This document shows, piece by piece, positions 43,578 through 56,501 of a stretch of DNA of 64,000 nucleotides (within the stretch, counting starts at the first letter, position 1; every line of letters starts with the position of its first letter). Both the position numbers and the translations under genes were made by a program. Below the pieces are notes generated by a model, which did no database searches, was not told the DNA's origin, and saw only the letters and a list, made by a program, of their open reading frames with translations. The stretch is from CBDCCT01 sp965214995. Its GTDB lineage: Bacteria > Deinococcota > Deinococci > Deinococcales > Trueperaceae. Location of the stretch: assembly GCA_965214995.1 (NCBI GenBank), contig CBDCCT010000002.1, positions 930,001 to 994,000 on the forward strand, written 5' to 3'.

Positions 43578-46500
43578 ATGTCGCGAGATCTTGACAAAGT
43601 TTTTCAGGACCTAAAATCAAAGTGAGAGGGAGGCACGATAGTGGTTGGAGACGAAGGAAAGCTAATTTTTACAGAAATGACGATGTTCGTCTCGAAGCCG
43701 CTGTTGCGCTGCGCCAGGCTGTAGATACGGCTCATCGAGGTCAGATATGATGACAAAGAAGCTAACGACGACGAGAAGAGTCGCTGACAGTAAGGTTGTA
43801 ACCAGATCGACCAGCCGGACAATTCACTTCCTTCTATAACGATGTCACTCAACGAATATCAGCTCTTGTCGTGCAGGGCAACGACACCAACGAGCGTGTC
43901 GGTGGGATCCACGCTCTCAACCAATTCATCGACTTCAAGGGCGACGATGCAGGCCAGAAGACTACTCGCTTCGCAGGCTACCTGCGAGCAGTCATGCGCG
44001 GTAATGACACAACGGCAATGATATTCGCAGCGCGGGCGCTCGGTCGGCTGGCTACACCGGGAGGAACCCTCACCGCAGAGCTAGTTGATGCAGAAGTCAA
44101 AGGAGCGCTCGAGTATCTACAGACGGACAGGCAGGAGAATCGACGTTTCGCGGCAGTTTTGACTCTGAGAGAACTAGCAAGGAACTCTCCTACGCTGCTG
44201 TATCAATGGGTAGCGCAGATCTTTGAGGTTATCTGGGTTGCTCTCCGTGATCAGAAGGTTTTGATTAGAGAATCGGCTGCAGAAGCGATAAGCGCTTGCT
44301 TTGAGATCATAGTCGCTCGTGATGCGCAGCTCAGGGAACAGTGGTTCTCACGGGTGTACGAAGAGATATTCAAGGGCTTCCAAATGCATCTTGTTGATGC
44401 TATCCACGGATCCTTGCTCACGCTTAAAGAGCTTCTGGTCAAAGGAGGCATGTTCATGCACGGTAAGCGGTACAAGGAAGCATGCGAAACGATACTCCGT
44501 TACAAGGACCACAAAGATAGTCTCATTCGCAGAGAGGTCGTCGCTCTCTTTCCCATATTAGCCGGATATGCACCAGCAGAATTCGCGAGCAATTACCTCC
44601 ACATGTGCATGTTGCATCTCCAAGGACTGCTTAAGAGAGACAAGGACCGTAATCCAGCATTTATTGCTATCGGAAAGATCGCTAGTGCCGTTGGCAGCGC
44701 TATAGGTCCTTATCTTGACAGCATACTAATCTACATTAGAGAAGGGCTTGCATTGAAAGCTAGAAACAGAAACGTCAACGAAGCACCCATCTTTGAATGT
44801 CTTAGCATGATTGCCATAGCTGTTGGGCAGACCCTGAGCAAGTATCTGGAGGCCTTACTGGGACCTATCTTTTCATGTGGCATTAGCGAGTCGCTGACAC
44901 AGGCTCTTGTTGATATGGCACATTACATACCTCAGTCCAAAGCCATTATCCAGAACAGGCTTCTGGACCTTCTCAGCAACATCCTCTGCGGAAGGCCATT
45001 CATGAATCTCGGCAGTCCGTATCATTCTCAGTCACTTCCTCAAATCTTCACTCGAGACCATAAAGACCCGCAGCAGGTGGATCAGAAAGAGACGGAAATT
45101 GCTCTAGCTTTGCATACGCTAGGTAGCTTTGATTTTTCAGGTAGGCTATGTTAGAATGGAGATTATGAGATGTCTCTAATTGGGTTAAAGGTCACATCTT
45201 GAACGAATTTGTACATGACGTTGCAATACGCTATGTCGAAAACGACAATCCCGAGATCAGAAAGGCTGCGGCGTTGACCTGCTGTCAGCTATTCGTCAAA
45301 GATCCCATCGTCCATCAGACAAGCCAAGATGCCATACATGTTGTCGGCGATGTTATCGAGAAGCTGCTCACAGTAGGGGTTGCTGATCCCGAGCCGGAGA
45401 TTCGCCGGACTGTTCTGTTGTCTTTAGATCAACGTTTCGACAAGCATCTCGGAAAGGCTGAGAATGTCCGCACGTTATTCTTAGCCCTCAATGACGAGGT
45501 CTTCGCTATCCGAGAAGCAGCAATGTCAATCATAGGCCGTCTCACATCTGTTAATCCTGCATACGTCTTTCCGTCTCTGCGAAAGGTCCTGATTCAGCTC
45601 CTTACAGAAGTAGAGTATTCGAGCAAAGCTATCAATAAGGAAGAGAGCGCCAGGCTAATCAGCCACTTGGTAGGAGCCTCATCGAAGCTTATCAAACCGT
45701 ACGTAGACCCCATGATTACGGTCCTTCTTCCAAAGGCTAGATATCCCGTTGCCGAGGTTGCATCAGCTACCCTCAAAGCGATAGGAGACCTTGCCACAGT
45801 AGGCGGTGAAGATATGAAGAAGTATATTCCGGATTTGATGGATATCATCATTGAAAACCTTCAAGACTTGAGCTCGAATGCGAAGAGGACGGCGGCCCTA
45901 AGGACGTTGGGTCAGCTAGCTAGTAACTCAGGATATGTTATCGATCCGTACATTGACCGTCCGGACTTGCTGAATATCTTAATCAACATTGTCAAGACTG
46001 AGCAGGCAACCCCGCTAAGACGTGAAACAATCAGGCTGATGGGCATCCTAGGTGCTTTGGATCCCTACAAGCATCAGCAGGTCATTGAAACCACTCCGGA
46101 GAACAAGTTGGCTCGCGAAGTGCAATCAGTCACTGACGTCTCTCTTATCATGAATGGAATCACGCCATCACATGAGGACTATTACTCTACGGTGGTAATC
46201 AATACGCTTATGGGTCTACTGAAAGATTCTTCCTTGTCACAGTACCACTCCTCTGTCATTGACGCTGTCATGATTATCTACACAACCATCGGGTTGAAAT
46301 GCGTTCAATTTCTGGATCAAATCATACCAGGCTTCATATCAGTCATTCAGAATGCGTCAACCAAGCAGCTCGAAGGCTTGTTCAACCAACTGAGTCACCT
46401 AGTCCGGATTGTCAAACAGCACATACGACCATTCCTACCTGTTATTCTCGAAACTGTACAAGAGTACTGGAGTGCCTCTACTCAACTGCAAGTGACTATT

Positions 46501-49500
46501 CTCTCGCTCATAGAGGCGGTATCGAGCTCATTGGAGGGAGAATTTAAAGTTTACCTGGCCAGCGTTCTACCGCTAATGTTGGAAGTTCTCGATCAGGACG
46601 TTTCACCGAAGAGGGTCGCATCCGAGAGGGTTCTTCATGCATTCTTAGTATTTGGATCGAGCGCAGAGGAGTACATGCACCTTATCATTCCCGTCGTTAT
46701 TCGAATGTTTGAACAGCCAGGACAGCCTCATACGATACGGCGACATGCGATAGAAGCTCTGGGCAGGCTTTCTCGTCAAGTGAACATATCCGAGTTTGCT
46801 GCGAGGATCATTCATCCCCTTACCAGAGTACTTGCAGGCAACGATCTTGCGTTGAAGCAGACAGCTCTAGATACTCTCTGTGCTCTAATATTTCAGCTCG
46901 GTCCGGATTATATTCACTTTGTGCCGACCGTGAACAAGATGCTTGCCCAGAACAAGATAGTACACTCAAATTATTCCCTAATCGTGTCTAAATTACAGAA
47001 AGGTGAGCCGTTGCCGCAGGACCTGAGCCCTGACGAGCGGTACGGCAATGATGAAGAGGATCAGGTTTTCACAGAAGTATATACGAGAAAGTTACCCGTA
47101 AACCAACAGCATCTCAAAAATGCTTGGGAAGCGTCGCAAAAGTCTACTCGTGAGGACTGGCAGGAGTGGATGCGACGATTCAGCGTGGAGCTATTGCGAG
47201 AGTCACCGCAGCAGGCCTTGCGTGCCTGTACACCACTGGCGAGCATTTACAGCCCGATTGCAAAGTCTCTGTTCAATTCGGCTTTTGTATCTTGCTGGAC
47301 CGAGCTGTACGATCAGTATCAAGAAGAACTTGTACGATCTATCGAAACTGCCCTTACCTCTCCTCATATACCTCCCGAAATTCTTCAAGTATTGCTCAAC
47401 CTGGCCGAGTTCATGGAGCATGACGACAAAGCACTTCCAATCGATGTGCGAACGCTGGGAATGTATGCTGCCAAGTGCCATGCGTTTGCCAAAGCGCTAC
47501 ATTACAAAGAATTGGAGTTTAATGCTGAGCATAATGCTAGTGCAGTCGAGGCACTCATCACTATTAACAACCAGCTGCAACAATCTGATGCTGCTTTTGG
47601 TATCCTTCGCAAGGCGCAGAACTATCCAGATGTCGAGCTCAAGGAATTTTGGTTCGAGAAGCTGGGTCGCTGGGAAGAGGCTCTTGCTGCATATCAGCGA
47701 AGAGAAGTTGATGAACCTGACTCCTTTGATGTGACGATGGGCAAGATGCGATGCCTGCATGCGCTAGGTGAATGGGATGTACTCTCTTCGCTGGCACAGG
47801 CCAAGTGGACTCATGCTTCGAGAGACTACAGGCGAGCGCTAGCTCCGCTGGCAGCGGCGGCTGCTTGGGGACTGGGACAGTGGGAATTAATGGACAATTA
47901 TCTAAATGTCATGAAACTTCACTCGCCCGATCGTTCGTTCTTTGGCGCTATCCTTTCTCTTCACCGTAACCAGTTTGACGAGGCTATGCAGCACATTGAG
48001 AGGGCTAGAGAAGGGTTAGATACCGAGCTTAGCGCTCTTCTCGGCGAATCGTACACCAGAGCGTACAGCGTCATCGTGCGGGTACAGATGCTGGCCGAAC
48101 TCGAGGAGATTATAGGCTACAAGCAAAACAACCAGAACCCTGAAAAGCAGCTCGGCATGCGCATGACATGGAACAAGCGTCTCAAGGGCTGCCAGCCGCA
48201 TCCTGAAGTGTGGCAGCGGATGCTAAAGGTTAGAACGCTGGTTGTTAGCCCGCAGGACAACATGGAGATGTGGATCAAGTTTGCAAACCTGTGCAGGAAG
48301 AACAACCGGCACGGTCTTGCTGAGAAGTCGCTGCAGTATCTCATTGGCACGAATGAGCCGATATATGAGGTCGCGCAGAAGCGTGATCATTCAATTCCAT
48401 ATCCGGTGCATTATGCCTGCTTCAAGTTCTTGTGGTCATCTGGTCGGCAGCAGTCTGCTTTGAACAATCTAAAGGACTTTACAGCTACCATGGTTGAGGA
48501 ATTACGCTCAAAGGCACGCCAGAGCGCAATGCCTGCCTCTAATGGAATGGGAATGCATATGATGAATGGGATTAATGGAATGAGCGGGATGAATGGGATG
48601 CTTACAAACGGACTGGTAGACTCCTACGGTTCAGTGTCGCCGCCCCTTTCACCCGCTCAGCTCGATGAGTGGCACAGGTTGCTTGCAAAATGTTATCTCA
48701 AGCAGGGCGACTGGATGAACTCAGTCAACGATGGAGATTGGCGCAACTCACATATTCATGAGATACTCAGTTCCTACTCGGCTGCTACCCGCTACAACCA
48801 GACTGGTTACAAGGCATGGCACGCCTGGGCCTTGGCCAATTTTGAAGTTGTAACGGCAATGACAAATTCAAACACTAGTGACTGGCCAGATGGCTCATCT
48901 AACAACATACTCAACCATATCGTGCCAGCCATACACGGATTTTTCAAGTCCATTGCACTGTCTTCTACAAGCTCGCTACAAGACACGCTCCGGCTCCTGA
49001 CGCTTTGGTTTATGCACGGTGGCCGCCATGAAGTAAATTCAGCAGTGAATGAAGGCATTTCCACAGTCAGCATCGATACATGGCTTGAGGTGATACCGCA
49101 ACTCATTGCTCGAATCAATCAGCCCATCAGCAAGGTGAAGGACTCTGTCCACAATCTGTTATGTGAAATTGGCCGTGCTCACCCACAAGCGCTCGTTTTC
49201 CCACTTACGGTATCGATGAAATCTGAAGTCGCACGACGATCAAAATCAGCAGGACAAATTATGGAGTCACTGCGGCAACATTCTCCCAAGCTTGTCGAGC
49301 AGGCGGACCTGGTTAGCCACGAACTCATCCGGATAGCTGTACTCTGGCATGAGCAGTGGCACGAAGGTTTGGAAGAAGCATCTCGGCTCTTCTTTGGCGA
49401 CCATAACAAGGAAGGCATGTTCGCAGTGCTCGCGCCGTTGCATGCCATGCTCGACAAGGGGCACGAGACTCTCAGAGAAATATCTTTCATTCAGTCGTTC

Positions 49501-51024
49501 GGGCGAGACTTGCACGAGGCGCGCAGCTGGTGTCAGTCTTACCGCAGAACGGGCGAGATTGGCGACATCAACCAGGCTTGGGACTTGTACTACCAAGTCT
49601 TCAAGAAGATAGCCCGACAATTGCCGCAGCTCATGACGCTCGAATTGCAGTATGTGTCACCGAAGTTAAAGGCAGCAATGAACTTGGACCTTGCCGTTCC
49701 TGGTACTTATCAGAGCGGCAAGCCTGTAGTGCGGATTACGGCATTTGATCCTGTCACGAATGTTATCCAGTCGAAGCAGCGCCCGCGCAAACTGACGTTA
49801 AAAGGAAGCGATGGACAAATTTATGCATATGCGCTCAAGGGGCATGAAGACATTAGGCAGGATGAGCGGGTGATGCAGCTTTTCGGGCTTGTAAATACAT
49901 TGTTGGCAAATGATACTGAGAGCCGAAAGAGACACTTGAACATACAGCGATACCCTGCCATTCCATTATCTACACAGTCCGGTCTGCTCGGGTGGGTGCC
50001 GAACAGCGATACGCTACATGTCCTGATCAAGGAGTACCGGGAAAGCCGGAAGATTCTGCTGAACATCGAGCACCGTATAATGCTACAGATGGCGCCTGAC
50101 TACGACAACTTGACGCTGATGCAGAAGGTCGAAGTGTTTGGCTACGCTCTGGATAACACGACAGGACAGGATCTGTACCGGGTTCTGTGGTTGAAGAGCA
50201 AGAGTTCGGAAGCGTGGCTCGAGCGGCGCACAAACTATACGAGATCGCTCGGTGTCATGTCCATGGTCGGCTATATTTTGGGCTTGGGCGACAGGCATCC
50301 GTCTAATCTGATGCTTGATCGTATCACTGGCAAGATAATCCACATCGACTTTGGAGACTGCTTCGAAGTGGCGATGCACAGAGAAAAGTATCCTGAGCGG
50401 GTGCCCTTCCGGCTGACGCGGATGCTCACGTATGCGATGGAGGTTAGCAATATCGAAGGTAGCTTCAGGACGACGTGTGAGCATGTGATGAGAGTGCTTC
50501 GGTGTAACAAGGAGTCTGTCATGGCGGTGCTTGAAGCTGTAAGTCCGATGCTACAACCAGCCATGTCAATTATATGTCTTTTGCCATGTCGCTAATCTGA
50601 GTAGTTCATCCACGACCCCCTCCTAACCTGGCGTCTCGGTAACCGCGAGTCCCCACCCGAACCATCCTTCCCATCTGAACGTCGTGCCTCAATTATCGGC
50701 GCCGACGCCGAACGTCCCGATAGCTCCTTCCGCCCCCGCAACCGCTCCAGTGCGGTCCCGCCAACCCACAACATCAACACGAACAACACTAACAGTGCCG
50801 CCATCACTGATAACACTAATAACAACACTGACGTCGAAAACAAGGAGGTACAGAACGCTCGCGCGCTGCAGGTCCTGTCGCGCGTCAAGGAGAAGCTAAC
50901 GGGCCGAGACTTTAAGCCGAACGAAGAGCTGCAGGTGGAACCGCAGGTGGATAGACTGTTGCGCGAGGCGACGAACCTGGAGAATCTGTGTCAGCATTAC
51001 ATCGGGTGGTGTAGTTTCTGGTGA
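43578..51024 (+). CDS. TOR: Target of rapamycin (TOR) serine/threonine kinase
   Basis: Five exons join in phase: 43578-43621, 43675-43739, 43815-45140, 45191-50538 and 50605-51024, giving 2400 aa, normal for fungal TOR. HEAT repeats fill the N-terminal half. The FAT domain is at about 1250-1800. The FRB domain is at about 1880-1980 (ELIRIAVLWHEQWHEGLEEA), with the Ser of EEASRLFF and the Trp of QAWDLYYQVF that contact FKBP-rapamycin both conserved. The kinase core has GLGDRHPSNLMLDR and HIDFGDCFE, and the FATC ends CQHYIGWCSFW. TOR is the catalytic subunit of TORC1/TORC2, linking nutrients to growth. A Met/Asn/Gly-rich insert (GMGMHMMNGINGMSGMNG, about 48541-48600) sits in the FAT region, and an Asn/Thr-rich linker (about 50760-50840) separates kinase and FATC. 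Confidence 0.97.
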
Positions 51025-51704
51025 AGGGGACATGGTGCGCTCGGGAATAGGGATTGAGTTTATAGGCTAATGGGTCTATGGGATAATGGTGCAGATGGCG
51101 TATTGTAGGTCTCGTCAGTCTGCTGGTTTTCATTGTTGATAGATGGGCTGGTGGGGGTACGAGGTGTTTGGAGTTGTGATGGGGAACGAGGCGTTTAGAT
51201 TATGGTAATGCTGGTCTAGGAGCTGTATATTAATCGTCTACTGTTTATACTCTGCCTGGAGACTTGACTTTGTGGCTTGTGTCTGATTCTCGCTGCTGCT
51301 TTCTGATTTCCGCCGTTCTTGATGATTTCCAGAAGTATCGTGGAGTATATATATAATTCTACATAGTCTTCTAGTAATCATTTAGCAGAGAAAGTGATAT
51401 ATTCTAGAAGCGCTATCTGGCTTGGGTGATGAAATATATCATCCCAAGCTATTTAATTTTCAGAGCGATAGATTAAGTACTAGGATAACATCAAGTTGTG
51501 AAAAGTAAAGCCGTTTGATATTTTATCATGTTACATTTTCATATCAGATTATAAACTTCAAAATTAACCAACATGAATCGACACCCTGTTCAAGAAAAGT
51601 CTCCATGACGCACGACTACTCATTTCTAAGTCAATAAGCTTGAATAATATATCAATCTTGCAATTTTGCTTTTAAAAAGTTGGTGGAAAGTATCCTCTCG
51701 CGAC
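51025..51704. other. Intergenic, no gene seen
   Basis: 3' flank of TOR and 5' flank of the next plus-strand gene, AT-rich after about 51330. Nothing recognised. Confidence 0.5.
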
Positions 51705-53368
51705 ATGAACCCCGACTCTCATCACCGCTCCTACCCTCGATCCCGCTCGCGCTCCCGTTCGCCCCGCCGTTCTCACCATCGCTCTCACCACCGCTCCGAT
51801 AGACACCGCGACGCCAATCCCGATCGTTATCACCAGCACCGCCATCCTCGCGACTCCAACCGCTCATCACACTCATCCCACGCCCACCGACCCCATCACC
51901 ATCACCATCACCACCATCACAACAAAAATAACAGCAACAACCATTCCAACCGCAAGCTTCGCGCCAAATCTCCATCAAAACCAACAACAGCAGCCACAAC
52001 ATCCACAAAACCGGCAGCACTACCCTACAATGCAACTCCACTCTCGACCCGCGACTTTGAAGTCAGAAAGCCTCTGTTTGCGCTCTATCTGGACGTGCAG
52101 AAGCAGATCTTGCTGGAGGAGCTGGGCGAGAGGGAGGTGAGGGGGCGGTGGAAGAGGTTTGTGGAGAGGTGGTGAGTTTGAGCTTTTCTTCTGGAGAGGT
52201 TGTGTTTGGGTTGGGGGTTTGGAGTTATATCATGGGTTTTGGGAAGGATTTGGAGATTTCTTGAGAGAATTTTGGAAGAGCTGGGAATGGGGTGGAAAAA
52301 TATGAAGCTATTGAGGCTTTATGGGACTGTTTCGCTGGAGAGCTCTTTTGCCGACGGCGGGACTCATTCTGAACTGTATTGTAGCTTGGCGTCGATTTAC
52401 CATTTTTATTGCTTGACATAGCTCCTTCAGAAACTCAAAACTAACATCTTTGAGGAACCACGGCGACTTAGCTGAAGGATGGTACCTACCCTCCACGCGC
52501 GAAAAGGCTGAAGCTGCGTTTCGAGATAACCAACACCGAGAACGACCGGACGGTATCTCTATCAAACACCGAAACGGAAGCCATCCGGTCGGCGCAGTCG
52601 AAAGTGAAGATGCCAGTCTCCAAGACAATAATCACATGAAGTCCGACAACGATAGCAGCGACGAAAGCGACGAAGACTTTGGCCCCGCGCCAATCCCTAC
52701 CCCGAATAGCACGGGAGAAATGCCGCAGGTACAGAAATATAAAGCTGCGGGGCCAACGGAGCCAAAGGAAGAGGATTTGACGTTGCGGAACGGTACGTAT
52801 CTCCCTCTCCCTCCTCTCACGCTATGATCACGAGCAACTGACATTTGACCTTATTTTCACTCATCCAGAACTCATCGCCGAAGAATCCCGCCTCGCCAAC
52901 GCCGCCCACCGTGCCGCTCACCGCACCGCCCACCGCCACGAGCGCCAGACCCGCCAGACCCACGCCGAAACCGAGGGCCTGCTCACCGCCCGCGCCGACA
53001 TGTCCACGCACGAGCGGCGGCTCGAGCGCCGCAAGGAAACAAGCGGTGCGATGCGCGCCTTTCGAGATGTAAAGGACGGCGGTGGTGCCGACGATGAGAT
53101 TGGCGATGGGGAGCTCATGGGCGATGGAGGTGATGGTGGTGGAAGTGGTGGCGGTGGAAGTGGCGGTGGAAGTGGAGGGGTCGAGGGGCTGAAGGCGATG
53201 AAGAAGGAACAGGAGCGGAAGCGGAATGAGAGGGAAATCCAGCGAGAGGAGATTCTGAGGGCGAGAGCAGCGGCGCGGGAGGAGAGGATGGCAAAGGCGC
53301 GCGAGAAGGAGGAGCGGACGGTGGAGATGTTGAAGGAGATGGCGCGGAGGAGGTTTGGGGAGGGGTGA
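51705..53368 (+). CDS. RS/His-rich nuclear protein, SCI1-like
   Basis: Three exons: 51705-52171, 52455-52792 and 52869-53368, 434 aa. The first ~60 residues are Arg-Ser dipeptides (YPRSRSRSRSPRRS) followed by a run of nine His. The one structured block, split by intron 1, is PLFALYLDVQKQILLEELGE followed by REVRGRWKRFVERW and NHGDLAEGWY. It resembles the conserved core shared by fungal splicing-associated proteins and plant style cell-cycle inhibitor 1 (SCI1), from memory. Then come acidic (SDNDSSDESDEDFGPAPIP) and basic coiled-coil segments (EERMAKAREKEER) flanking a Gly/Ser run. Probably nuclear and possibly RNA-processing related; function is not established. Intron 1 (283 nt) is longer than its neighbours. 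Confidence 0.75.
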
Positions 53369-53845
53369 GTGGGTTGGGTGTGTTGAGATTGGATGGAGTG
53401 GGGTGGGTGTTTTTTTGTGGTCTTATGGGTTAGATTACGAGCGTTGTTGGCTTGGTTTAGCTTTAAAGCTCTTGTGGAACATATCTATTGAGAAGCCTGA
53501 GTACATGTATTTTAAAACAGTGTCCGATACAGTATTCGTAATGCGCTGAAGCTAAACAGAAATCATCAAACGCTCAGATACGCCTCTCGCATGTACTCCA
53601 TACTCCAACCTTATCCCTAACCCGTCCAAATACATGTAGTATCTCATGTAACGCCAACCATGCAAGTTGCCAAAAACCACACCATAGAGCCAAACACCAA
53701 GTAACCCACATCAACAATCTCAAGACAGAACGTTGACACCGTTGAAAGAACACCAATCTCGTAACATAAAACCCAAAGCAAACACGCCCGAAACCCTGAA
53801 GACCGTGTGGTGGAAATGAGGCCATTAGTTACCAAAGGCAACCAA
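53369..53845. other. Convergent intergenic region
   Basis: Lies between the 3' ends of two convergent genes. No gene seen. Confidence 0.5.
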
Positions 53846-55048
53846 TCACTCCTCGTCGACAATCGAACTTGCCAGCGGTCCGAAAAAGGGGAGTTGATAC
53901 CGGTCGAGCGTCTGGGCTGTATTTCGTTAACACTGATACAGTAAGGGACATGAACGAGTAGCTGAACTGAAACAACAACAAAAGACGCATACTGCCATGT
54001 AGGTAGAACGAAGGGTAAAGGACTTGGATAAGAATTGCAAGCAGAGATGATACGTGACTTACCATCTACATATGCCCTCAGCGTTAAAATAGCGATGAGG
54101 CCGAGATCGACGATAAAGAGAGCCAAGGAGATGAAGCTGCTCCAGGAGAAGATTACGTGGATGATCTGTAAGGTAGAGTAGAGGATTGGGTTAGTGGGTC
54201 GATTGATTGGGGAATGTTATTTGGTGAAGGATGACGCGGAAAGGAATACTTACGAAGAGGAGCGTGAAGAGGAAGGCTGATTGCCAGGCGTGGTATCTAT
54301 AATATCTCAGCAGTTATACTTAACTTCACTGCGTATTGCATTTAAATAAGAACTAAAAGATATGTGTTTTCCAAGACACCGCTCCTCTTCCTTTCTCGAT
54401 CCCACATAGACTACCACGCACGATATTCATTTATTATAAAGATGTAACGAGTACTCACCGCACATAATCACTCCGATGCTCCAGCATCAGCAGCCCCACC
54501 GCTCCCGCCGGCGGCAGCAGCACATACGCCGCACACGCCTCCCAGTCAAGCCTCATGCCCAGCCCCGTCTCGAACAGGTTCATGTCTGCGCGCGAGAGAC
54601 CATCTTCGACATCCCTTCCACATGCTCCTGCCAAAGACGATGCCGGCATCGGCAGCGTCGCGTCTATATCTGTGTATCCACCTGCATCCACGTCTCCATC
54701 TGTATAATTCTGTGTGTTTGAAGATGAAGCTTCTATGTCTGCAGCGCTGGTGCCGTAGAATACGCCATCGCCGATGACTCGTCTGCTGGATTTGGGCTGG
54801 GGCTGGTTAGTCAAAGGTCGTGACGGCTGTGAGGACCATGAAGGGTTCGGGGAGTTGGGCTTGAGCGGTGAGGATGGACGGTTCGGCGAGAGATGCGGTC
54901 GCGATGGCGGAGAGATTGTCTTGCGATGCGGTGTGGTTTTGGTTGCAGTAGTGCTAGTGGCGGATACCTGTCGTGGAGACGTAGGCGGAGTAGGCGATGC
55001 CGCGCGGACGGTGTCGGGCGGAGTGTCCTGGTACGGCGCGAAGTCCAT
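53846..55048 (-). CDS. UPF0132-type small membrane protein with long disordered N-terminus
   Basis: Exon 1 (55048-54459) encodes about 150 Ser/Pro/Thr-rich residues. Then comes a helical membrane segment LDWEACAAYVLLPPAGAVGL followed by LMLEHRSDYVR. Exon 2 adds YHAWQSAFLFTLLF, exon 3 IIHVIFSWSSF and a second/third membrane helix (LALFIVDLGLIAILTLRAY), and exon 4 AQTLDRYQLPFFGPLASSIV-DEE. All introns are GT-AG and keep phase. The succession W(E)..AY.LLP.AG...L.LE..(S)DYVR(F)HAWQS and the ending R(Y).LP.FG.LA...V matches the UPF0132 (DUF4870-like) membrane family as I know it in fungi. Molecular role unknown. The start is the only ATG giving the full N-terminus. Confidence 0.8.
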
Positions 55049-55725
55049 GGCGGACTTCTTTGCTGTGTTTACGATCTGGTCTCGATGTTCTGTTCACTAC
55101 CATTCAATCATATGCATGTCATCAGCTGGCTCTGTAAAGTGCATTGTTGATAACGGTGTCTGTTCTTGCGAAGTTGTGACGATGGGATTCGTGGAATCTG
55201 GTTTGTTGGTTTCAATTTCACGTGTCAAAAGTGGCTGCAGTGGATGAGTCGGATCTGTGCCAAGACTTGACATGCGCCACAGTTATTTTTGGATTTAGAA
55301 TTTGTGTGAAGCCACATTTTTGCTTCAATAGTACGGTGTATTAAGTGAAAGACCTTTTACACAATGATATTTCAGTGTAACGATATCGTCAAGCTCTTTG
55401 TAAGCCCTCAGCCCTGTAAAATATAACGAAGATCACGGCAAGTTTATTTTGTGTTGCTGGAGACTTTACTTGAATGTCTAAGTGTATAATGGTTAGGCTG
55501 TCCTTGGAGAGATTCGCAACAGGAGCTATGGTTTACAGCTCTACTTCACACGGAATAAAAACCTGCAGAAAAAGGACATAGAAAGAATCTATGTATGACT
55601 ATCTAACACTCCTCCCACAGTAACATTTACAAGCTTCCTATCACGTCTGCCTTAAAATTGCTCGATACGCCCCAAAACCATGATCAGACGTTACGTCCCA
55701 ATGCTTGACCCCTCGATTTGCTCGC
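55049..55725. other. Intergenic, no gene seen
   Basis: Contains the promoter of the UPF0132-type gene and the 3' flank of NTF2. Nothing recognised. Confidence 0.5.
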
Positions 55726-56501
55726 TCAAGCAGCACCGTAGACGAGCTTAAAGACATCGTTGAAAACATAGTAGCTACCCTGCCCATCTGGTAAGAGCTG
55801 GAAAGACTGCGCAAAGCTCATAGCTTTTTTCTCCTCATCAACCTATAAACGTGTTATTCTACAAAATTGCCTGTGACGTGAAACAAAATTTGAGAGTATC
55901 TGTCCTAACCAGTAGTGCTCCCGTCACCAACACCAATATTCCTCCACTCTCATTCGATGGCTGCGCGTCTAGTGTAGAGACCTGGTGCTGGACTTTTTGA
56001 AAAGGTAGATTCTAAAAATTCTACCGTATCAGCATTGGAAGATCTTGACGTTGTGGATGACTTGATCAAAGGGAAGAACTTGAGCCATACGCTGAGCTTC
56101 TCGACAATACCATTTGTGCCTTGTACCGCCGCCGTTTCGAACGTCAACATAGAGTTTTCGCGCTGTACAATAATTGCAAGTATCAGTATCTCTGACCGGC
56201 CACGGAAGAGCTGCTGCGAATGAAATTAGATGCCTTACATATAGTGGAGCAAGCTGTTTCCGATCCGCGTCAAATGTGTTGTAGTAGAATTGCACGAATT
56301 GTTCTGTGACAAGCTATCAGCTTTCCACTTTGCCATATCCGCATCTAAACTTGAAGTAGGTTTGACTGTGCCGTTTCAAGATCAGAGAATCAAATGACTG
56401 ACGTGCAATACTGCTAAAGTCTGCGATATAAGAATTGTTAGTACGTTGTCCTTGAGCTGTTCATTCATATCTTTCGTGTCTGGAAGTCAGTACCTCCCAT
56501 G
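55726..56501 (-). CDS. NTF2: Nuclear transport factor 2
   Basis: NTF2 imports Ran-GDP through nuclear pores by binding FxFG nucleoporins. The gene is tiny but split into six exons. The exon readings in order are MG; DFSSIA; QQFVQFYYNTFDADRKQLAP-LY; RENSMLTFETAAVQGTNGIV-EKLS; NLPFQKVQHQVSTLDAQPSN-ESGGILVLVTGALL; and VDEEKKAMSFAQSFQLLPDG-QGSYYVFNDVFKLVYGAA. Together they give 126 aa, the normal length. Introns begin GTACTG, GTCAGT, GTAAGG, GTATGG and GTTAGG and end AG. The nearly complete match to fungal NTF2 fixes every junction. The ATG at 56501 is separated from the rest by an intron after two codons, a layout that simple ORF finding misses entirely. Confidence 0.93.

Noticed and set aside
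55950..56295. Apparent frameshift and stop in NTF2 (reading LPFDQVIHNVKIFQC then TGA)
   Set aside because: The stretch lies in an intron (GTATGG...TTTTTAG). Splicing gives EKLS-NLPFQKVQHQV, matching NTF2 exactly. The LPF-like reading is a coincidence.
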